Part shown: positions 25,801-40,125 of the stretch, piece after piece
Position numbering within the stretch: position 1 is the first letter of the stretch
Layout of the letters: each line of letters opens with the position of its first letter
Assembly (NCBI GenBank): GCA_905183005.1
Contig: CAJJDO010000171.1
Coordinates: 62,001 to 126,000 of the forward strand
Direction of reading: 5' to 3'
DNA: 64,000 nt
From: Paramecium pentaurelia
Taxonomy: Eukaryota > Ciliophora > Oligohymenophorea > Peniculida > Parameciidae
Notes under the pieces: model-generated
The model's input: only the letters and a program-made list of their open reading frames with translations
Databases searched by the model: none
Told to the model about the DNA's origin: nothing
Made by a program: the position numbers and the translations under genes

Positions 25801-28800
25801 TATCTTTTTACTCTATGATTATGTCGAACATAATATTAAAGATAAAATTTGGGATATTAATTGTTATTTCCCCTTTACCTAGATATTAATTTTCATTATT
25901 ATATAATAGACAACAAGACGAAAAACGATCCCCTTATTCTCGAGTTTCTATCATTATAAAAACCTGGCGATACTAAGTAAACAATATATTAGGAATAGCT
26001 AAAATATCAAATTCAATTTTAAATTTCGAAAAATCTAGTTTATCAAATCTTTACAAAAGGCTGAAGAATTTAGAATTCCCAAACTTTTCCATTAATTCAT
26101 TTGGAAAATTATAGTTTTAAGAATTTTAGTCTATTTATCCATTAATAAAAATGATTTGATTAGCTTTGGAAAATATTTAAAAAAATTCTTTTGGAAAAAT
26201 GGTGCCTTATTTAAAAAATTCTAAAGCAGTTTATAAATTGATATTAACAAAATTAAAGGCCCATGTTTTTGGGATAAAATGGTTATAATAAAATATAATG
26301 AGGTCTGCATAACCAGCATAAATCTTTGCATTTAAATTTGCCACAGATGTAAGATTATTTTAATGAAATTATAGTTAATTGGTTCCCAAAAAATTGAACT
26401 ACTCTTATCCAAAAGCCTTTTTGAAAGCTATATCAAACTTTCCTGTCATTAAACCATTCTCGAATTAAAAAATGCCATCATATACCATATATCCAAATGT
26501 GTGATAAGAATACTTTAATTACAATTCAATTTAAGAAATGCTTGATAATAATTTTTTTCTAAACTGATAAACACTTTAAAAATTTCCCTTTTGAAAATGA
26601 ATCTGTTTGCTTTCAACAAGAAAATGTGTTTCAAATTAATAAGAGATGTCTAGATCTATATTTAATGGAATAAAAAATAGAATTTATTGAAGTTGCTATT
26701 TAAATAACGCAGTGCAATTAGCAAAACAACTAAATCCTGTTCTTTTTAATTATCCTTTTTATTTAAAATTCAAGTAGTTTTAATAACATTTATTTAAATT
26801 AATTTCAGTAACAAAGGGTAAGTCATTTTTACTTGAATATATAATTAAACAATCTGCTTTTTCTAATTAAAAAATTTAGTCTAATTCTGATAAATTTTCA
26901 ATAATTTCCTTAAATTAAGTTTTATAATTTTCAAATTAATATTAGAAAATTAATGAAAGTTTGGTTTAATTTAAATAAAGGTTGATGTTGTGATTATGCT
27001 CAATAAGTTTGAATATTATATTTTATTATTTAATATTCAGATCAATTATTTGAAGTTCTTTTTTAGTGATAGAAAAATCTTTGTATTCTAAATTTAATAA
27101 TTAACTCTAATCCTTTTGTTATATATAGGAAAATATTTATTCAGCACTAATTTAATTATTTAATTTTTTGAATATAAAAACTTATTTATTCTAATCATAT
27201 TAAAGTATTATTGGAATATCAAAAATAGTTAAATTACATGTTAAATTCAATGTATGAAAATTGTTTTCTTAAATTGATTTCAATTGAAAATTTTAAATTT
27301 TAAATAAATGCCATTGAGAGTTTATATCTTTTTAAGACTCAATTGAAAATATTTTGAAATTAAAATTCTAATCCATTGTTAATTTACAGATAAGATTTAA
27401 ATTAATGTCATTAAAAAATTCATATTAAGGTATTTTTAATTAATAGTTTTGATTTAATTTTTCTATTAAATATATCAGATTTATATTTTGTAATTCAAAA
27501 TGAAATTCTGTTTTATAATTTAATTGAAATAGATCTATATTTACTTTAGTACTCAACTTAATATTGTTAAAAATTTCTAATTCAAATTATAAATTTGATT
27601 TCTTCTCTATTTGATTTTCTTCACTTAAGGAAAATATGAAGAAAATATTTTTCAATTTTATAGCCTAAATACAATTCCATGAAAACATTTTGACTTCATA
27701 TTTTAGCTCAAATATAGTTTTATTATTATAAAGACCTAAAAAAACTTTAATTTCATCAAGTCTTACATTTTAAAAACAAATAAAATTCATTTATTAATTA
27801 AAAACAGTGGATAAAAAATCTTTTATCTAAAATTTAGGATTTAATTAAAATTTAGCTTCAAGTCCGTTTACTTCTTTATTAAAAACCAGATTAAAAGAAC
27901 CTATATTGTAATCTTTAAGTAAACATATTCCTGATATACAACTGTCCATCCAACTTTACTGTTTGCAAACTAACTATCCATTCAAATTTTTTAATGTTAT
28001 ATAATTTTATAGCATTGTACATTAACTGTTTTTTATTTATAATAATATCGAGTGGTGCCACTATGGAGTCTTCTATAGTATTAATAAGAACTCAAAATTT
28101 TCAATATTAAACTCTACTTTTTTTTAAGTCAAAGTTATTCCAACACTATTTTTTAAGAATTCATTCAAACAAAAATTCTTTATTGTATGGCAATTAAATT
28201 TTAATTACAAACTTGAATTTTTAGATTCATTAAATGTGTTGGATAAAAATTATAAATAAAAATTGATTTCTTACTTAAAAAAAATGGCTTTCATTTCCAA
28301 GATTGCTTAGACATTCTTTAAATTATCAGATGAACTAAATTGTAATTAAATATTTTCTAATGATAAATCAACAAAATGCTGTTTAATATTTTCTTTGACA
28401 ACTTTAAACTCTCCATAAAACTGTTGAGATATAATATTGTAATTAAATCTAATAATTTAATCTAATTTAGGTAATAACCCTATATCTTCAAACTATTATC
28501 CAAATAAGCCAAAACCAAAACTAATAGGATGGATCTACATTATTAAAGGTTCATTTTCAATTTTTAAATCTAATGGTCTATTTGGTGTTAGCTACAACTA
28601 AAATCTATTTAGCGTCATATTCATAAATTTTATTAAACCATTTAATTTAAGTTCAAATATTTAATTTTTTCCTTCTACATTTAAATTACATTAACAAAGC
28701 GTTAAGATTTTGGATACAATCCATGGATTTAATAGATCAACATTAAATTTCAACTCAACTTAATCACTCCATATTATATAAGATTCCTGAGAACATGTTA

Positions 28801-31800
28801 ATTTCTAAATTATAGCTTCTTACATATTTTATTGCTAATTTAATTTCAATTCTTAATCAATTTTTTACTTTAAATCGGATTAGAAGTTTTCAAATCTTAA
28901 TTTATATTCATTACAGCCAAATTTTTTGATCTGATGAACTTCATCTTCAAATTATTAATTAAGTTACTCTCCTTATTTTTTAAAATTATCAAAATCGAAT
29001 AATTATTAAGAACCTTCATTCCTCTAAAATTATATAGTTTTTAACTAATTAAATCCAGATATTATTTATAATTAATTTTTCAAATCACTTGAAAAAGCAT
29101 TGATAATCTCTTTGAACATAGGTGAATTTTTTCCTCTTTTGAAAATCATCGCAAGACATCTATTCTTTTCTTAAGAAAAGAAAGATTCAAAGTCAAAAAC
29201 AATCTCAATTTCAAAAATAAATTTAAGGATTTCAATGGTGCAACTCATAGTATATATAGTTGTTTAAGAATCAATATGACAAAGTATGTTCATATTTTCA
29301 ATTTCTATATGAGCATTCTTAAAAATATTTATATTCCAATTTAATTCAAAAATTAATTCAAAATGCCAATATAAAGCATTAGTTATTAAGTCTAATTTCT
29401 TTACAGTTGCCTTTCTGCTCTCCACAAATTGCTAAATTAAGAAATTATTATGATCATAATATTTCAAAAATATTTATTTAATGAAATTTTAACAATTATT
29501 TTAGTGTTATTCATTAGATAATTGTAATTTTAAATGAGTTTTATCAATTAATGCTGTTAAATTACAAATATTATTTTATAATATATGAAAAGAACATTGA
29601 ATACTTCCATTTAAGGTAATTTTTTATTATAATAAAATATTTGCTAAAATTCTATTTATTCTTATGGAAAATGGTAACTTATAGATTTAAATAGGATTCT
29701 CACATTCCAAATTTATTTCTATTCTACTCTCTTTGAGATCTAAAAATGAGGCAAAATTATGAGATTAAATGATATCAATATTTGAAAATAAATGGAAACA
29801 ATTTTAATCTTAAAAAATATAAATTTAATCTTCTTTTGGGATTTTTATAATTCCCCTAAGAGAATTTAAATTATCTACCCTACTAAAATGCCCTTTTTTA
29901 ATAAAATATTTATTTAATTCAAGTTATAAATCAAAATTTATTGAAAATTAAGTAATATAAATATTATCTTTATTTAAAGCGATTTATCCAGATATATTCT
30001 TTAATTTAAGATTAGGGATAAAGGATAATGTATATTTACTCAAATTAAAATTAAAGAAAATTTCCACTTGTTGATCTAAATAAATTGAGCATTCAATGTC
30101 AGATTTTGAGAGCATATTTTAAAAAGTCTTAAAAAACTATTCATAAGATGGTCCAATAAGAGATTTAATCATAGGAACTAAAATGAAATCTTTAGATTAT
30201 TATAATTAAACTTACAATTTACCTTCAGAATTTAACTTTGCCTCAGCTAAAATATTTTAATCCTAAAATATGCATTTAGATTTTAATAACAAGTTTTACA
30301 ATTCTTTGTTATTAATATATATTGACAGAAATAGTGGTTAAATTGTCATAGTTTGTTAGTATAATTAAATAATTAATTCTCCTTTAACTCGAATTTTATA
30401 ACATCCTAAGTCATATTAATCCTCCTCCTACATATTTACTATCTAAATTTATTAACCTATCCCTTGAATAAATCTTTAATAATTTTAAATTTCTTATTCA
30501 CTCAAGTGTATTTTTAAAAATTAACTAATATTTTATAAATCTATCAATTTATTGGGTTAATCAACAATCCTTTTTACAGAATTTGAGACTAATTTATTTA
30601 AAATTAAATCAGTATATTTTTCCATAATAGAATCAGCAACATTAAGAGATTTTAAATCAAAAATAGGAAAATATGGATTTTTTTTGGATTCATTAAATGC
30701 TGGTCCAAAAACAATTTCCATTATTTAATCATAAAATTAAAATCCATTTTATTAAATCATTTTGAATGCTTTTATAATATTTCTTAAATTAATTAAAGCA
30801 TTTGTATGTTCTTTTATAAAAATGACTTACTTCAATAAATTATTTGCCAAAACAACAGTATCTTATTAAATGAATTATTACCCAAATCCTCTTATTGTTA
30901 AAATCTCAATAATATCAATAAAATTCTTTTTAAGATCAATTTCAAAATTAATTTTAATACACCTATTATAAAATGCAGGAGACAATTAATTTTAATCAAC
31001 TCTTGTGGGATTTTATAAACATATTAAACGAAAATTATTATGAGGAATTATACAAGTATTAGAATCACCAAATTCATTATTATATAAACAAGGTTAATCT
31101 TCTCCTAAAGAATTTAATCTTTCTACTATCTCAGCTCTTGCTAAATTAATATTATCCAGAATCAACCAATATCCAAATTTACAACAAATTTTTAAGACTC
31201 CCTCCACATATTTCATATTCATCTACTTTTGTTATTATCCAACATTTAAATTTCCAAATTTTGATTTTATTGATATCCTCTCTAATTATTTTTAAATTTA
31301 ATCATAATTAGTGTTGACTAAGGCATAACTACCAAGCAAATCATCTGTTTCTAAATCGCTATGTATTTGAAGTAAAATGAATCTTTAATTTAAAAGATTT
31401 GCCATTTTAATAATACATGAGGTTTTACCTGATGAGACATCCCCTTAACATAAAATTATTTTTTTAGAATTTATTGCTATCAATAGCTTCTCAAAAATGT
31501 TAGAATTTTATAAATTTATAACTAAAGAATTATTGGAAAGTTAAGGTATGATCTAATTAGATATAACCCAATTGAATATAGATTTAAATTATTTTCCTAT
31601 TTACCTACTTATTCTAACTATATTGCCGCTTTGCTCTAAAAATACTTTTCGTTTATTCCATTCCTCTTAACTCACACCAAATTTATTTAATATGATATTT
31701 AGCACTTAATTAGAAAATTCTGTCTAATAAAAATGTTATACATATATAATATCTAAACAGACAATTATTAATTCTAATTCATACTTATTATTATATAATT

Positions 31801-34800
31801 TTGATCTTTAAAATAAAAATTGTTAATTGAAAAGTTACAGTAGATTTTCCAAAAATCTAATATTAAAATCATAATTAGATTTGTATTATTATTAAGCTAA
31901 TATAGCAAGTTCTTTATGCAAATCTAAAATAATTTTAAAATTAATTCCAGAATTTTTTAATTATATTATTTCATTTTAATATCTCTATTAAAATATACCT
32001 ATTACCTAATCAGTATCAAATGCTTCAATATACACTTCACATAATAGATTTGATATACATTAAGGTAATTCTTATCTCCCTTGATATGTAGAAGGATTCA
32101 TCGAACATAAAAATAGGCATTTTTCTTTATTGTATTTGCTATCTTTTATAGTAATTTCTTTTTCATCTGTGTTAAATAGAGCTTGAAGTGTGCTTAAAAT
32201 TTCAGGAGATGCTAAATTAATTTCATCAAATAAAATTAGGCTATTTTATACTAATGCTTATGCCAAATAACCCTCTTAAAAAACAAATGAAACTTTATTA
32301 TTTTCTATCTTTGGTGCATAAGAACCGAATAAATCTTCTGCACTCAAAGAATCTGAACAACATACTCTACAGAATTATTATTTCATAATCTTAGCAAATT
32401 CTTATGCAATTGCAGATTTTCCTACTCCAGGTGGTCCAACTAGGCAAGGTATATATTATGTAGTAATAGCTGAATATATTCTTTATAAGATTTTATTAGT
32501 AGTAGGATTGATTATAATTTTGGGAGAATTGAAAAACTATTTTACCTTTAATTTTTGTTAAATTTTATTTTAGGCTTCTTTATAGTGTTCATGAAGATCA
32601 GGATTTTTAACAACTTCTTCAAAATTTACCTTAAATTTATCCAAAATAACAAATTAAAATCCTAATGCTAATTTTTATTAATATGTAGCATCATCCAAAT
32701 CCAAATTCAAAAAGCTCATCCATTAATAGATTTTACGATCAGATATATTTTAATAGAAAAATTCTTTAAACTCTTTTGTTTAAATAAGAAGGTTCTGTAT
32801 ATACTATATGATTTAATTAAATTAAGTTTATTATGGAAATTTATTAAGAATATATTTTTTATAAGAAATATCTAATTCTTATGTATAATTAATAATCTAT
32901 GGAACTTGAATTCGAATTTTAGTTAATCTTGATTACAATGCATCACTTAATTAACCTCCAAATGTAGTATTCATTATTGCTATAACAAAAAATTCATTAT
33001 GTAGTTTAATTTCTTATCCATTTACTATAAAATGTGATTCAATTTCCAATAATGAATTTAATCCTTCTATAACAGATTATTCTGCCAAAGATATATTTTT
33101 TAAACATACAACTCCACCAAATCTAGCATTAAAAGTCAATCCTCTTTCAACAAAGTGAAATTAATTACCAATATTTTGAATAATATGATTGAAGAACTCT
33201 GGTTAATTGTATTTTTATATTAATTCTTATAAATAATTTTAAATAGGTTTTTCATTTAGATTAAAATTAATCTATTTTCCATAATTGAGTTTCTTAATTA
33301 AATTTAAACAATATTGTTAATAAGATATTAGATTATGAGACTCCATGCTTCCGATTAAATCTGTAATTTCGGTTTAAGAATTAATATAGATTAATTCAAA
33401 TGGTTATGGATTCTAAAATTACACTAATTAAGTAAATAGTTTGGTCAAATATGTTTTTGATGAAGTTTCACCAACAATTAAAATATTTTCTTTAAAATAA
33501 TAACAAAATGCTATTTTACATAATACTAATCTTTAAATAGGGTTTAGACTTTTATGAGCAATTACATATTTTGAATAATTTTTATTAATTATAAGAGATA
33601 TTTCAATTTAAGCCTATTGATTTTTAATTGTAAAATATAAGTTTAATCCAATTTTATTTATATCACATTCTAAAGAATATTCTTCAGATATATCTTTAGG
33701 GAAAAGTATCATCTAATGTAATTATAAGATATTTTCCCAATTAGGTTGATTTGTTGAGAAACTTGTTTTCTCTAATCGATTTCTAAATTTAATGAACTAC
33801 CTTAAAGAAAATTAAGTACCATTGTAATACAATTGTTTTTCATCACCATTTTTAGGATATGGTATTAATTTAGTTAAAAAATATTCCATAGCTTTTTAGA
33901 TAGAGGTCTAAGTTTAATTTTACATACTAGGTTATGATTCTGTACAGATTTTAAGTACTTCTTCGAAAGTATAATTAGGAACTTCAACTATTATAGTTTT
34001 AGAAGCTAATGTTTCTGGGAGCTAATTTCTACCATTATATGATGGAGGGTTTTAAGCAAAAAAGATTCTAAATTTTTCATGAACCTTAATAATTTGATTT
34101 GAAACAGGATCATGAAATTCTGATGGATATTTTGCTATATTAGCTAAAAAGTTGAGTATACTTGCATCTGATAAATTAGCTTCATCTATAAGAACAATAC
34201 CACCTTATTCCATCCCTAAAAATAATGGACCTTTTTTAAGTATAAATTTTATCTTATCTTTTTCACATGTAGATTGAAATTATCCCATTAAATCATTTAT
34301 ATCTGTATTTTAATTCATATTAATATAATGAAAACTAGTTGATTCAAATAATTTACAGGTTTATTAAAATGTAGAAATAATTTTTGTTTTACCAACTCCT
34401 GCTGATCCCTATAAAACTAATGGTATTTTAGCAATAATAGCAAATGCAATAATATCTGCAACTCTTTTTCTTGATTCAGTAATGACAAAATTATTTTATT
34501 TACCATCATTTAATAATAATTCTTAATAATGAATGGGTACTGCTATATTTTAATTAAAAAGTGATTTATTATCTTGTAAACTTAAGGCTATGAAGAAATC
34601 TAAACATTCAAAATTTATTTACGATTATTTTTAATTAAATTAAGATTTACTATATTTCTCACTTTCTAAAATTGGTTTTAAAAATCTAATTATCTTATTA
34701 AGTGATATTTAATCAATCTATCCTCCTAAATTTTATGAAGTCTTGAAAGATCCCAATGTCATAAGTTTTTCATTAATTTAATTAATATTATGTATAATTT

Positions 34801-37636
34801 ATGATTATCTTATTTATTAAAACAATAAAGTAATATCATCTAAATTAACTTTAAAATCTATGTATAAACTTAAGAATCTACTTTTTAAAGTTGGTGTAAT
34901 TTTTTTTTCTAATTACTGAAAATCAGATGATAAAGCAATAATAGCAAAATCTTAATGTCTTTAATATCTTTAATTTTAGACTAATAATTAATTAAATTTC
35001 TTTTCTAAAATTCCATTTAGTGATTCTGTTAAAGCACAATCAGGAGCATCAAAATTTGTGAGGATTAAAACTTTTCCTTAATGGAAACATCTTGTTACAG
35101 GTCCTAAAATAAAATCAAAACCATTCTAAGTTGGTTGATACTTTCCAAATAAATCTTCAGTAGTTGTACTAGATGATAATTCTAATACCTCATATTATTA
35201 AATATTTAAAATTTTTAGCCAAATAAGAACACTTGATAATTTTCCACAATATTATTATCCCACAATTAATGCTGCTCTTTTAGTTTTATAACACAAAGTT
35301 AACATTGGAAACAAATATTTATGAAAGGAGAGAAATTTAAGTGGTTAATTTATATTCCAATTTTATATATAAGACTCTCTATAATCTTTAGTTTAAACAA
35401 ATAACATATTGGTATTAGCAATAAGTTGATTATTATCAATTTAATAATTAATTATATCACGATATTTTTATAAATAGATGAACTAAGTTGAGATTAGTTT
35501 CATACAATCATTTAAAGGTAATATTTCAAAGATTTACTCTTTTGTTTATTCAACAGATAGAAAATATAGATCAATCATTTATACTATATCTCTTAAAGTA
35601 AATAATCCATCATCCATATTTTTCTATTTAATTTCTTCATATATTATCATTATCAAAGAAGATAATTATTAAGTTGATATTTCTTGTACTAATTATTCAT
35701 TTAATTCTTATTACTTCTAATCTATAATTTAATCAATAATGAAATTTAAATCATTCAAACTCATAGGTTCAAATTTAATAGAAATAAATTGACTCATTAA
35801 TGATGGAGAAAAGATATTTCTAGAGGCTGCAAATTATGAATCTGTTGCAGGATTTTAAGTTAAAAAGAGTTTAAAATTTTAATGTTTTCTTATTGTTAAG
35901 GTCCCATCAACTAAATCTTCATGAGAATTAATTGAACTACCATATATAGTAATATATCCAATTTCAAGAACATCTTCAATTACTCTAAGTATTGAATCAC
36001 TTGCCAAATTAGCTTCATCCAAAAGTATCCATAAACCATCTTAGACAGCTTTAGCAAAAGGACCTAGTTAGAATTCAAATTTAAACCCTGGTAAAATTTC
36101 AACTTTACCAATAAAGTCAGAAATTTAAGTAAATGAACTAAGATTCATTATTATTAATGGTTATTAATTTTTATAAGCCAAATATTAAATTATTGAAGTC
36201 TTGCCACAAGCAGCACTTCCTTCACATAAAATTGGATTATCTCCTTTGAGTGCAGCTTCTAATTATTTTAAATGATTCTTAACACTTTAAGTTTCAGCAT
36301 AAGTATCCATCTTTGGAATTAACTCCTTAAATTTTGAATTCTCTTGATAATTAAGATTTAAAATTCTAAAATCTACTAAAGGTAAAAACCGATATGAAAA
36401 ATTTAGATTTATTATATTTTTAAATTTTGGGCTCAAATTATAAAAATCTGATTCATATTATTGAATTAAATGTTCAGTTGATTTCAAAATATTTGGATCA
36501 GTTAAAATACCTTAAATAGCTCTCTTTTTAACCTAAGAAGCTAATGATAAGGTTTATGGTTATGATAATTATGATTATTTTAATTATGATTATTTTAATT
36601 ATGATTATCTTATTTATTGATATGCTGGCATCTCTTTTAAGATTAATTGATTTTTATTGTCTAATATTATTAAGTTTTCATTTAAAAGAGAAATATTAAA
36701 TTATATGATATTTGGAATATTTTGAATTTTTTATGTGATCTAAAAATTGGAATTAATTGAATAAATATACAAGTTTTAGTTTTAATCAAGTAAAATGAGT
36801 GCTTGTTTTTTCCTTTGATATCCAACTTTAATAATACCTTGAAGTGGATTAGATAGATTTTACTTAATTTCTTTTTCTATTCTAAATTCTTCATCAAACT
36901 TAGCTAACATTATTATTAAACTATTAGTTTTATATTAAACCATCAAAAAATGATTATCTTCTTATTCTTAAATTATTTAACAGGAAACACAATTATTAAA
37001 TTTCTAGACCTCTATCTAATTCTCTATTGCTAATATTAAACAAACTGAATTATTGTCTTTTTCTTAATATTAACAAAATATTTATGTTAACTTTTTAGAA
37101 ATTAAAAATCTATTAATTTAATTAAATTCTGCTTATATATTTGTTAAGATTTTATTTAACAAAATATCATATAAGATAATGTATTTTTCAAATATTAATG
37201 CACAAATTCTACTGTTACACCAATCAACCATTCTTAATTTAATAGCTGGAATCTTTATATTTTAAAAAGGAGTAAAAGATTATTCTAAAGTGGCTGAATA
37301 AAGTTTAGTCACCTATTCTTGTTCTTATTCTTCAAAAATGAGTAGAATTTATAAATTTGGATCACATGTTACAGTTTATATATTCTAACTTATTATCAGG
37401 TACTCCCTAAACAAAAGGAAATCACAATCAAAAATTAGAATTGTTGAATTTGATATATTTTTTGATAGAATATTAAGCTTAGAACCTGATAGTGATAGTT
37501 GTTAAGCATTCTAAACCTAAAATATAGTATTCATTTCTATTTTATAATTAATAATAAAAGATATTTGCAGAAAATTTGAATTAAAATCTATAAAATCATA
37601 TTTATAAAATTATTTAAACACATCTTTAATACACAT
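19817..37636 (-). CDS. Giant midasin-like AAA+/VWA protein
   Basis: One apparently intronless frame of 17,820 nt (5,939 codons plus TGA). Start, stop, four Walker A motifs, the linker and the repeat array all fall in the same phase. Order: residues ~1-330 beta-rich, perhaps a propeller; six AAA+ modules with Walker A or its remnant near residues 477 (GSAACGKT), 790 (degenerate), 1076 (GSAGVGKT), 1387 (degenerate), 1733 (GPPGVGKS) and 2069 (GDVSSGKT); typical midasin sensors such as LLDEANLAS, FDEINLAS and QNP; a ~2,000-residue linker; Q/T/N-rich repeats (~4269-5317); and a VWA-like domain near 5675 with a weakened MIDAS (DLSSM, lacking the last Ser). Midasin removes assembly factors from pre-60S ribosomes; the repeats and weak MIDAS make this a divergent relative. 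ATG at 37663 is an alternative start. Confidence 0.8.
21865..21865. other. Single N: assembly gap inside the repeat
   Basis: One ambiguous base joins aaaggg to agtatt. A normal unit has 40 nt between these points, so 39 nt are missing and the frame is kept. It most likely marks a scaffold join across the repeat, meaning true copy number is unknown. Confidence 0.85.
21937..24528 (-). repeat. 288-bp higher-order repeat, nine copies
   Basis: Four variants of the 72-bp unit form a 288-bp block that recurs with exact spacing: the marker aattattatt begins at 21937, 22225, 22513, 22801 and so on to 24241. Variants differ at fixed places (cttaaagggt versus cttaaaggat, ttcgtatt versus ttgtatt, tatgctt versus tatactt). 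The blocks look identical or nearly so over the nine copies. Confidence 0.93.
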
Positions 37637-37663
37637 AAGGGTTGATATATGTATATATCTCAT

Positions 37664-38798
37664 TATTAATTTCTAAAATAGTAAGTGAGATATTTAATTG
37701 TTTGATTTATCATATTTAGAATGTTCCTCAAACTTATTATTTTCATTATTTAATATTATTAATTTCATAAATAGAAATTGAAAACTAGAATTATTAATAC
37801 TATTGTAAATTATGAGAAATATCAAAGACCTATATTATCAATATAAATACATACAAATCTTAGTTAAATACCCTTGTTTGATTTCTTTTTGATATATTTA
37901 TTAAACATATTTGATGAAATCTATATTAAATTTCATCTTCTTAAATTAATTTAAACCAAAAATTACAAGTATTAAAGGACCATTCTACTACACATACTAC
38001 ATTGTTTCAACATAACTAAAAGAATATGAACTCCTTTTATTTAACTAAAGTAATAAATACAAATAACCTATATTTTTATTTCATATTCTATCAAGATTAT
38101 TTTTATGTAAAATTAATATTAATAATTAATGATTTATTTTATTGATAATACTTCCATTTTATTAGCTTTAAAGAATATTAAATTCTTCATTTCTTAATAA
38201 CTTAAATAAATTTCTTTATGAATTTTGTCAACTATATTATTTGTAACAAAATAAATAAATTTATCATAACATTTATTTGGTTGACTTTAAATTTATTATA
38301 GATTTTTTCTAGAATAAGTTTTGCTATTACTTGAAAATTGTGATTTTTTAACATAAATTTAATAGAATTTGATAAATAATATTAAATATAAATATAGAAT
38401 TAAAAAATTAAAATTAATTACACAAGTAATTCAAGAGTGGATATAAATATCTATAATTATTAATTATCAATATATTTTAAACTTGAATAATAATTTTTGT
38501 AATGATACTATTGTATTTTTCTATCAAGTTGATATTTTCTCAAATATCTACAATCTTATACAAAAAGTTTTGGGAATAAAAGATTCTTAAAATATAAGAT
38601 TTCTTATATAAAATAGAAATTTTAATAATTAGACATTTAATATTATATTATGTTTAAAATTAATATAATTTTATAACTTTTATCATATTGAAGATGAGTA
38701 TGAAGATAATAAAAAGAATTAAATAATAAAGAATTAAAATATTAAATAGAATACTAATATAAATATTACTATATATATATATATAAACAATAATTAAT
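37664..38798. other. Long intergenic region, no gene seen
   Basis: About 1.1 kb of very AT-rich DNA upstream of the giant gene, containing its presumed promoter and the 3' end of the next minus-strand gene. I see no supported gene, RNA or repeat. A (TA)n run near 38771-38783 lies at its right edge. Confidence 0.5.
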
Positions 38799-39364
38799 TC
38801 ATTAATAAAGAGAAATTCTATGTTTCTATAATTATTAAATAAATATATTACCAATTATTGAATTTAATTTGCTTGTTATTTAATTAGATTTTCTCCTGAT
38901 TGAATAGCTTATTATTTTTGCTTTTTTTCTTCAATAATTTAAATCATAAATTAGGAGATCTTGTTTTAATTAGAATTTTTGTTATTTTGATGATGTAACA
39001 TCTCTTGAATTATGTTTTCAATATTATTCATCCTATCTTTTACATCTAGTAAAACAACTTCATTTTAGCTATTTAAAGAATTATGTTAAATCTCTTTAAG
39101 TATCTATTCACATTCATTTAGTATAGAATTAATGTCTTATGAATCACAATGAGTTTTAACAGAGAATTAACTTTTTTGATGAGGTTAATAAGGAGAGTTT
39201 ACTTTAGCCTATGCTGAATTTTTACTACCAGAAGATGTACATTTGATCTTCATTTAAATGAAAGTTTGAGATTTAGTCAACTTTGGAGTGAAAGAACAAG
39301 AAGGATTGATTTAAATCTCTTATGAGGATCCAAAAGATGGTCTTATTTATCTAATTGCACTCAT
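38799..39364 (-). CDS. Coiled-coil protein of unknown function
   Basis: 179 residues with one 26-nt intron at 38826-38851. The first 70 residues are Ser/Thr/Pro/Lys-rich and probably disordered; the rest is a predicted coiled coil (INSILNECEQILKEIQ, VKDRMNNIENIIQEM, IQIIEEKKQKQQAIQ) ending KHRISLYQ. No known family. Reading through the intron instead gives a hydrophobic, codon-poor tail over the (TA)n run, which is why splicing is preferred. Confidence 0.6.
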
Positions 39365-40125
39365 ATAAAATTTAATTATTATTACTGATTCTATTATTTT
39401 TTACTTTAAGAATCAAACTTATATATTAATAATAATTTATTACCATAAGTTAACTTAATACTTTATAGAAACTCATTAAATAACAATTCATAGTATACTG
39501 AATAGTGAGAATACAATCTATTTTATAAAACTCAAATAAATTAAAGCTATTTCAGTGTTTAATTAGTTACTTAATAAGAAATTGTTTTTAGAAATATATA
39601 TAATCGCATTTTTATAAATAAACATGAATAAATTTTGAACCAATTTCTGTAGACAAAACTGCAGTCTAAATTATAAAATAAAACTGCCATAGTTATAAAA
39701 AGATCATTATATACAAATAATCTAAATAAACATATATTTTAAATGTAATTAATATTTCAAACAATTATAGAAATTGTATTATTTATAAGTTATATTATAA
39801 CAATCATAATTATCTTAATTATTCCTACATATAAATATATAGAATAACATATATAACTTTTTATATCTTCTAAATATTATTAATGTATGAGTATTATTCA
39901 AAATATTTGTTTAACATATAATTCAATTTACTGTTTTATTTATTGTTTTAAATTGAATCCTCTTTTATATTGATTTTCTATTTAATCTTGATTATATATA
40001 TATTAATTACATTAACTAAATTTAATTCATTTACACTGAAATATTCCTATTTTATGTTTTCATAATTATATAATTATATCTCATTTAATTATAAAAATTA
40101 ATTAATAAATTACTACTTATAACTT
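39365..40125. promoter_or_regulatory. Divergent intergenic region
   Basis: About 760 nt between two diverging genes of unknown function. AT-rich; no gene or defined site visible. Should contain both promoters. Confidence 0.45.

Noticed and set aside
31000..36300. Dynein heavy chain
   Set aside because: Six AAA modules are shared, but there is no dynein P-loop signature or stalk, and the DEANLAS/DEINLAS and QNP motifs plus a C-terminal VWA-like domain point to the midasin type.
38771..38783. (TA)n tract as a telomere or centromere-like element
   Set aside because: It is short, similar runs occur throughout the AT-rich intergenic DNA, and no C4A2/C3A3-type telomeric repeat is present in the window.
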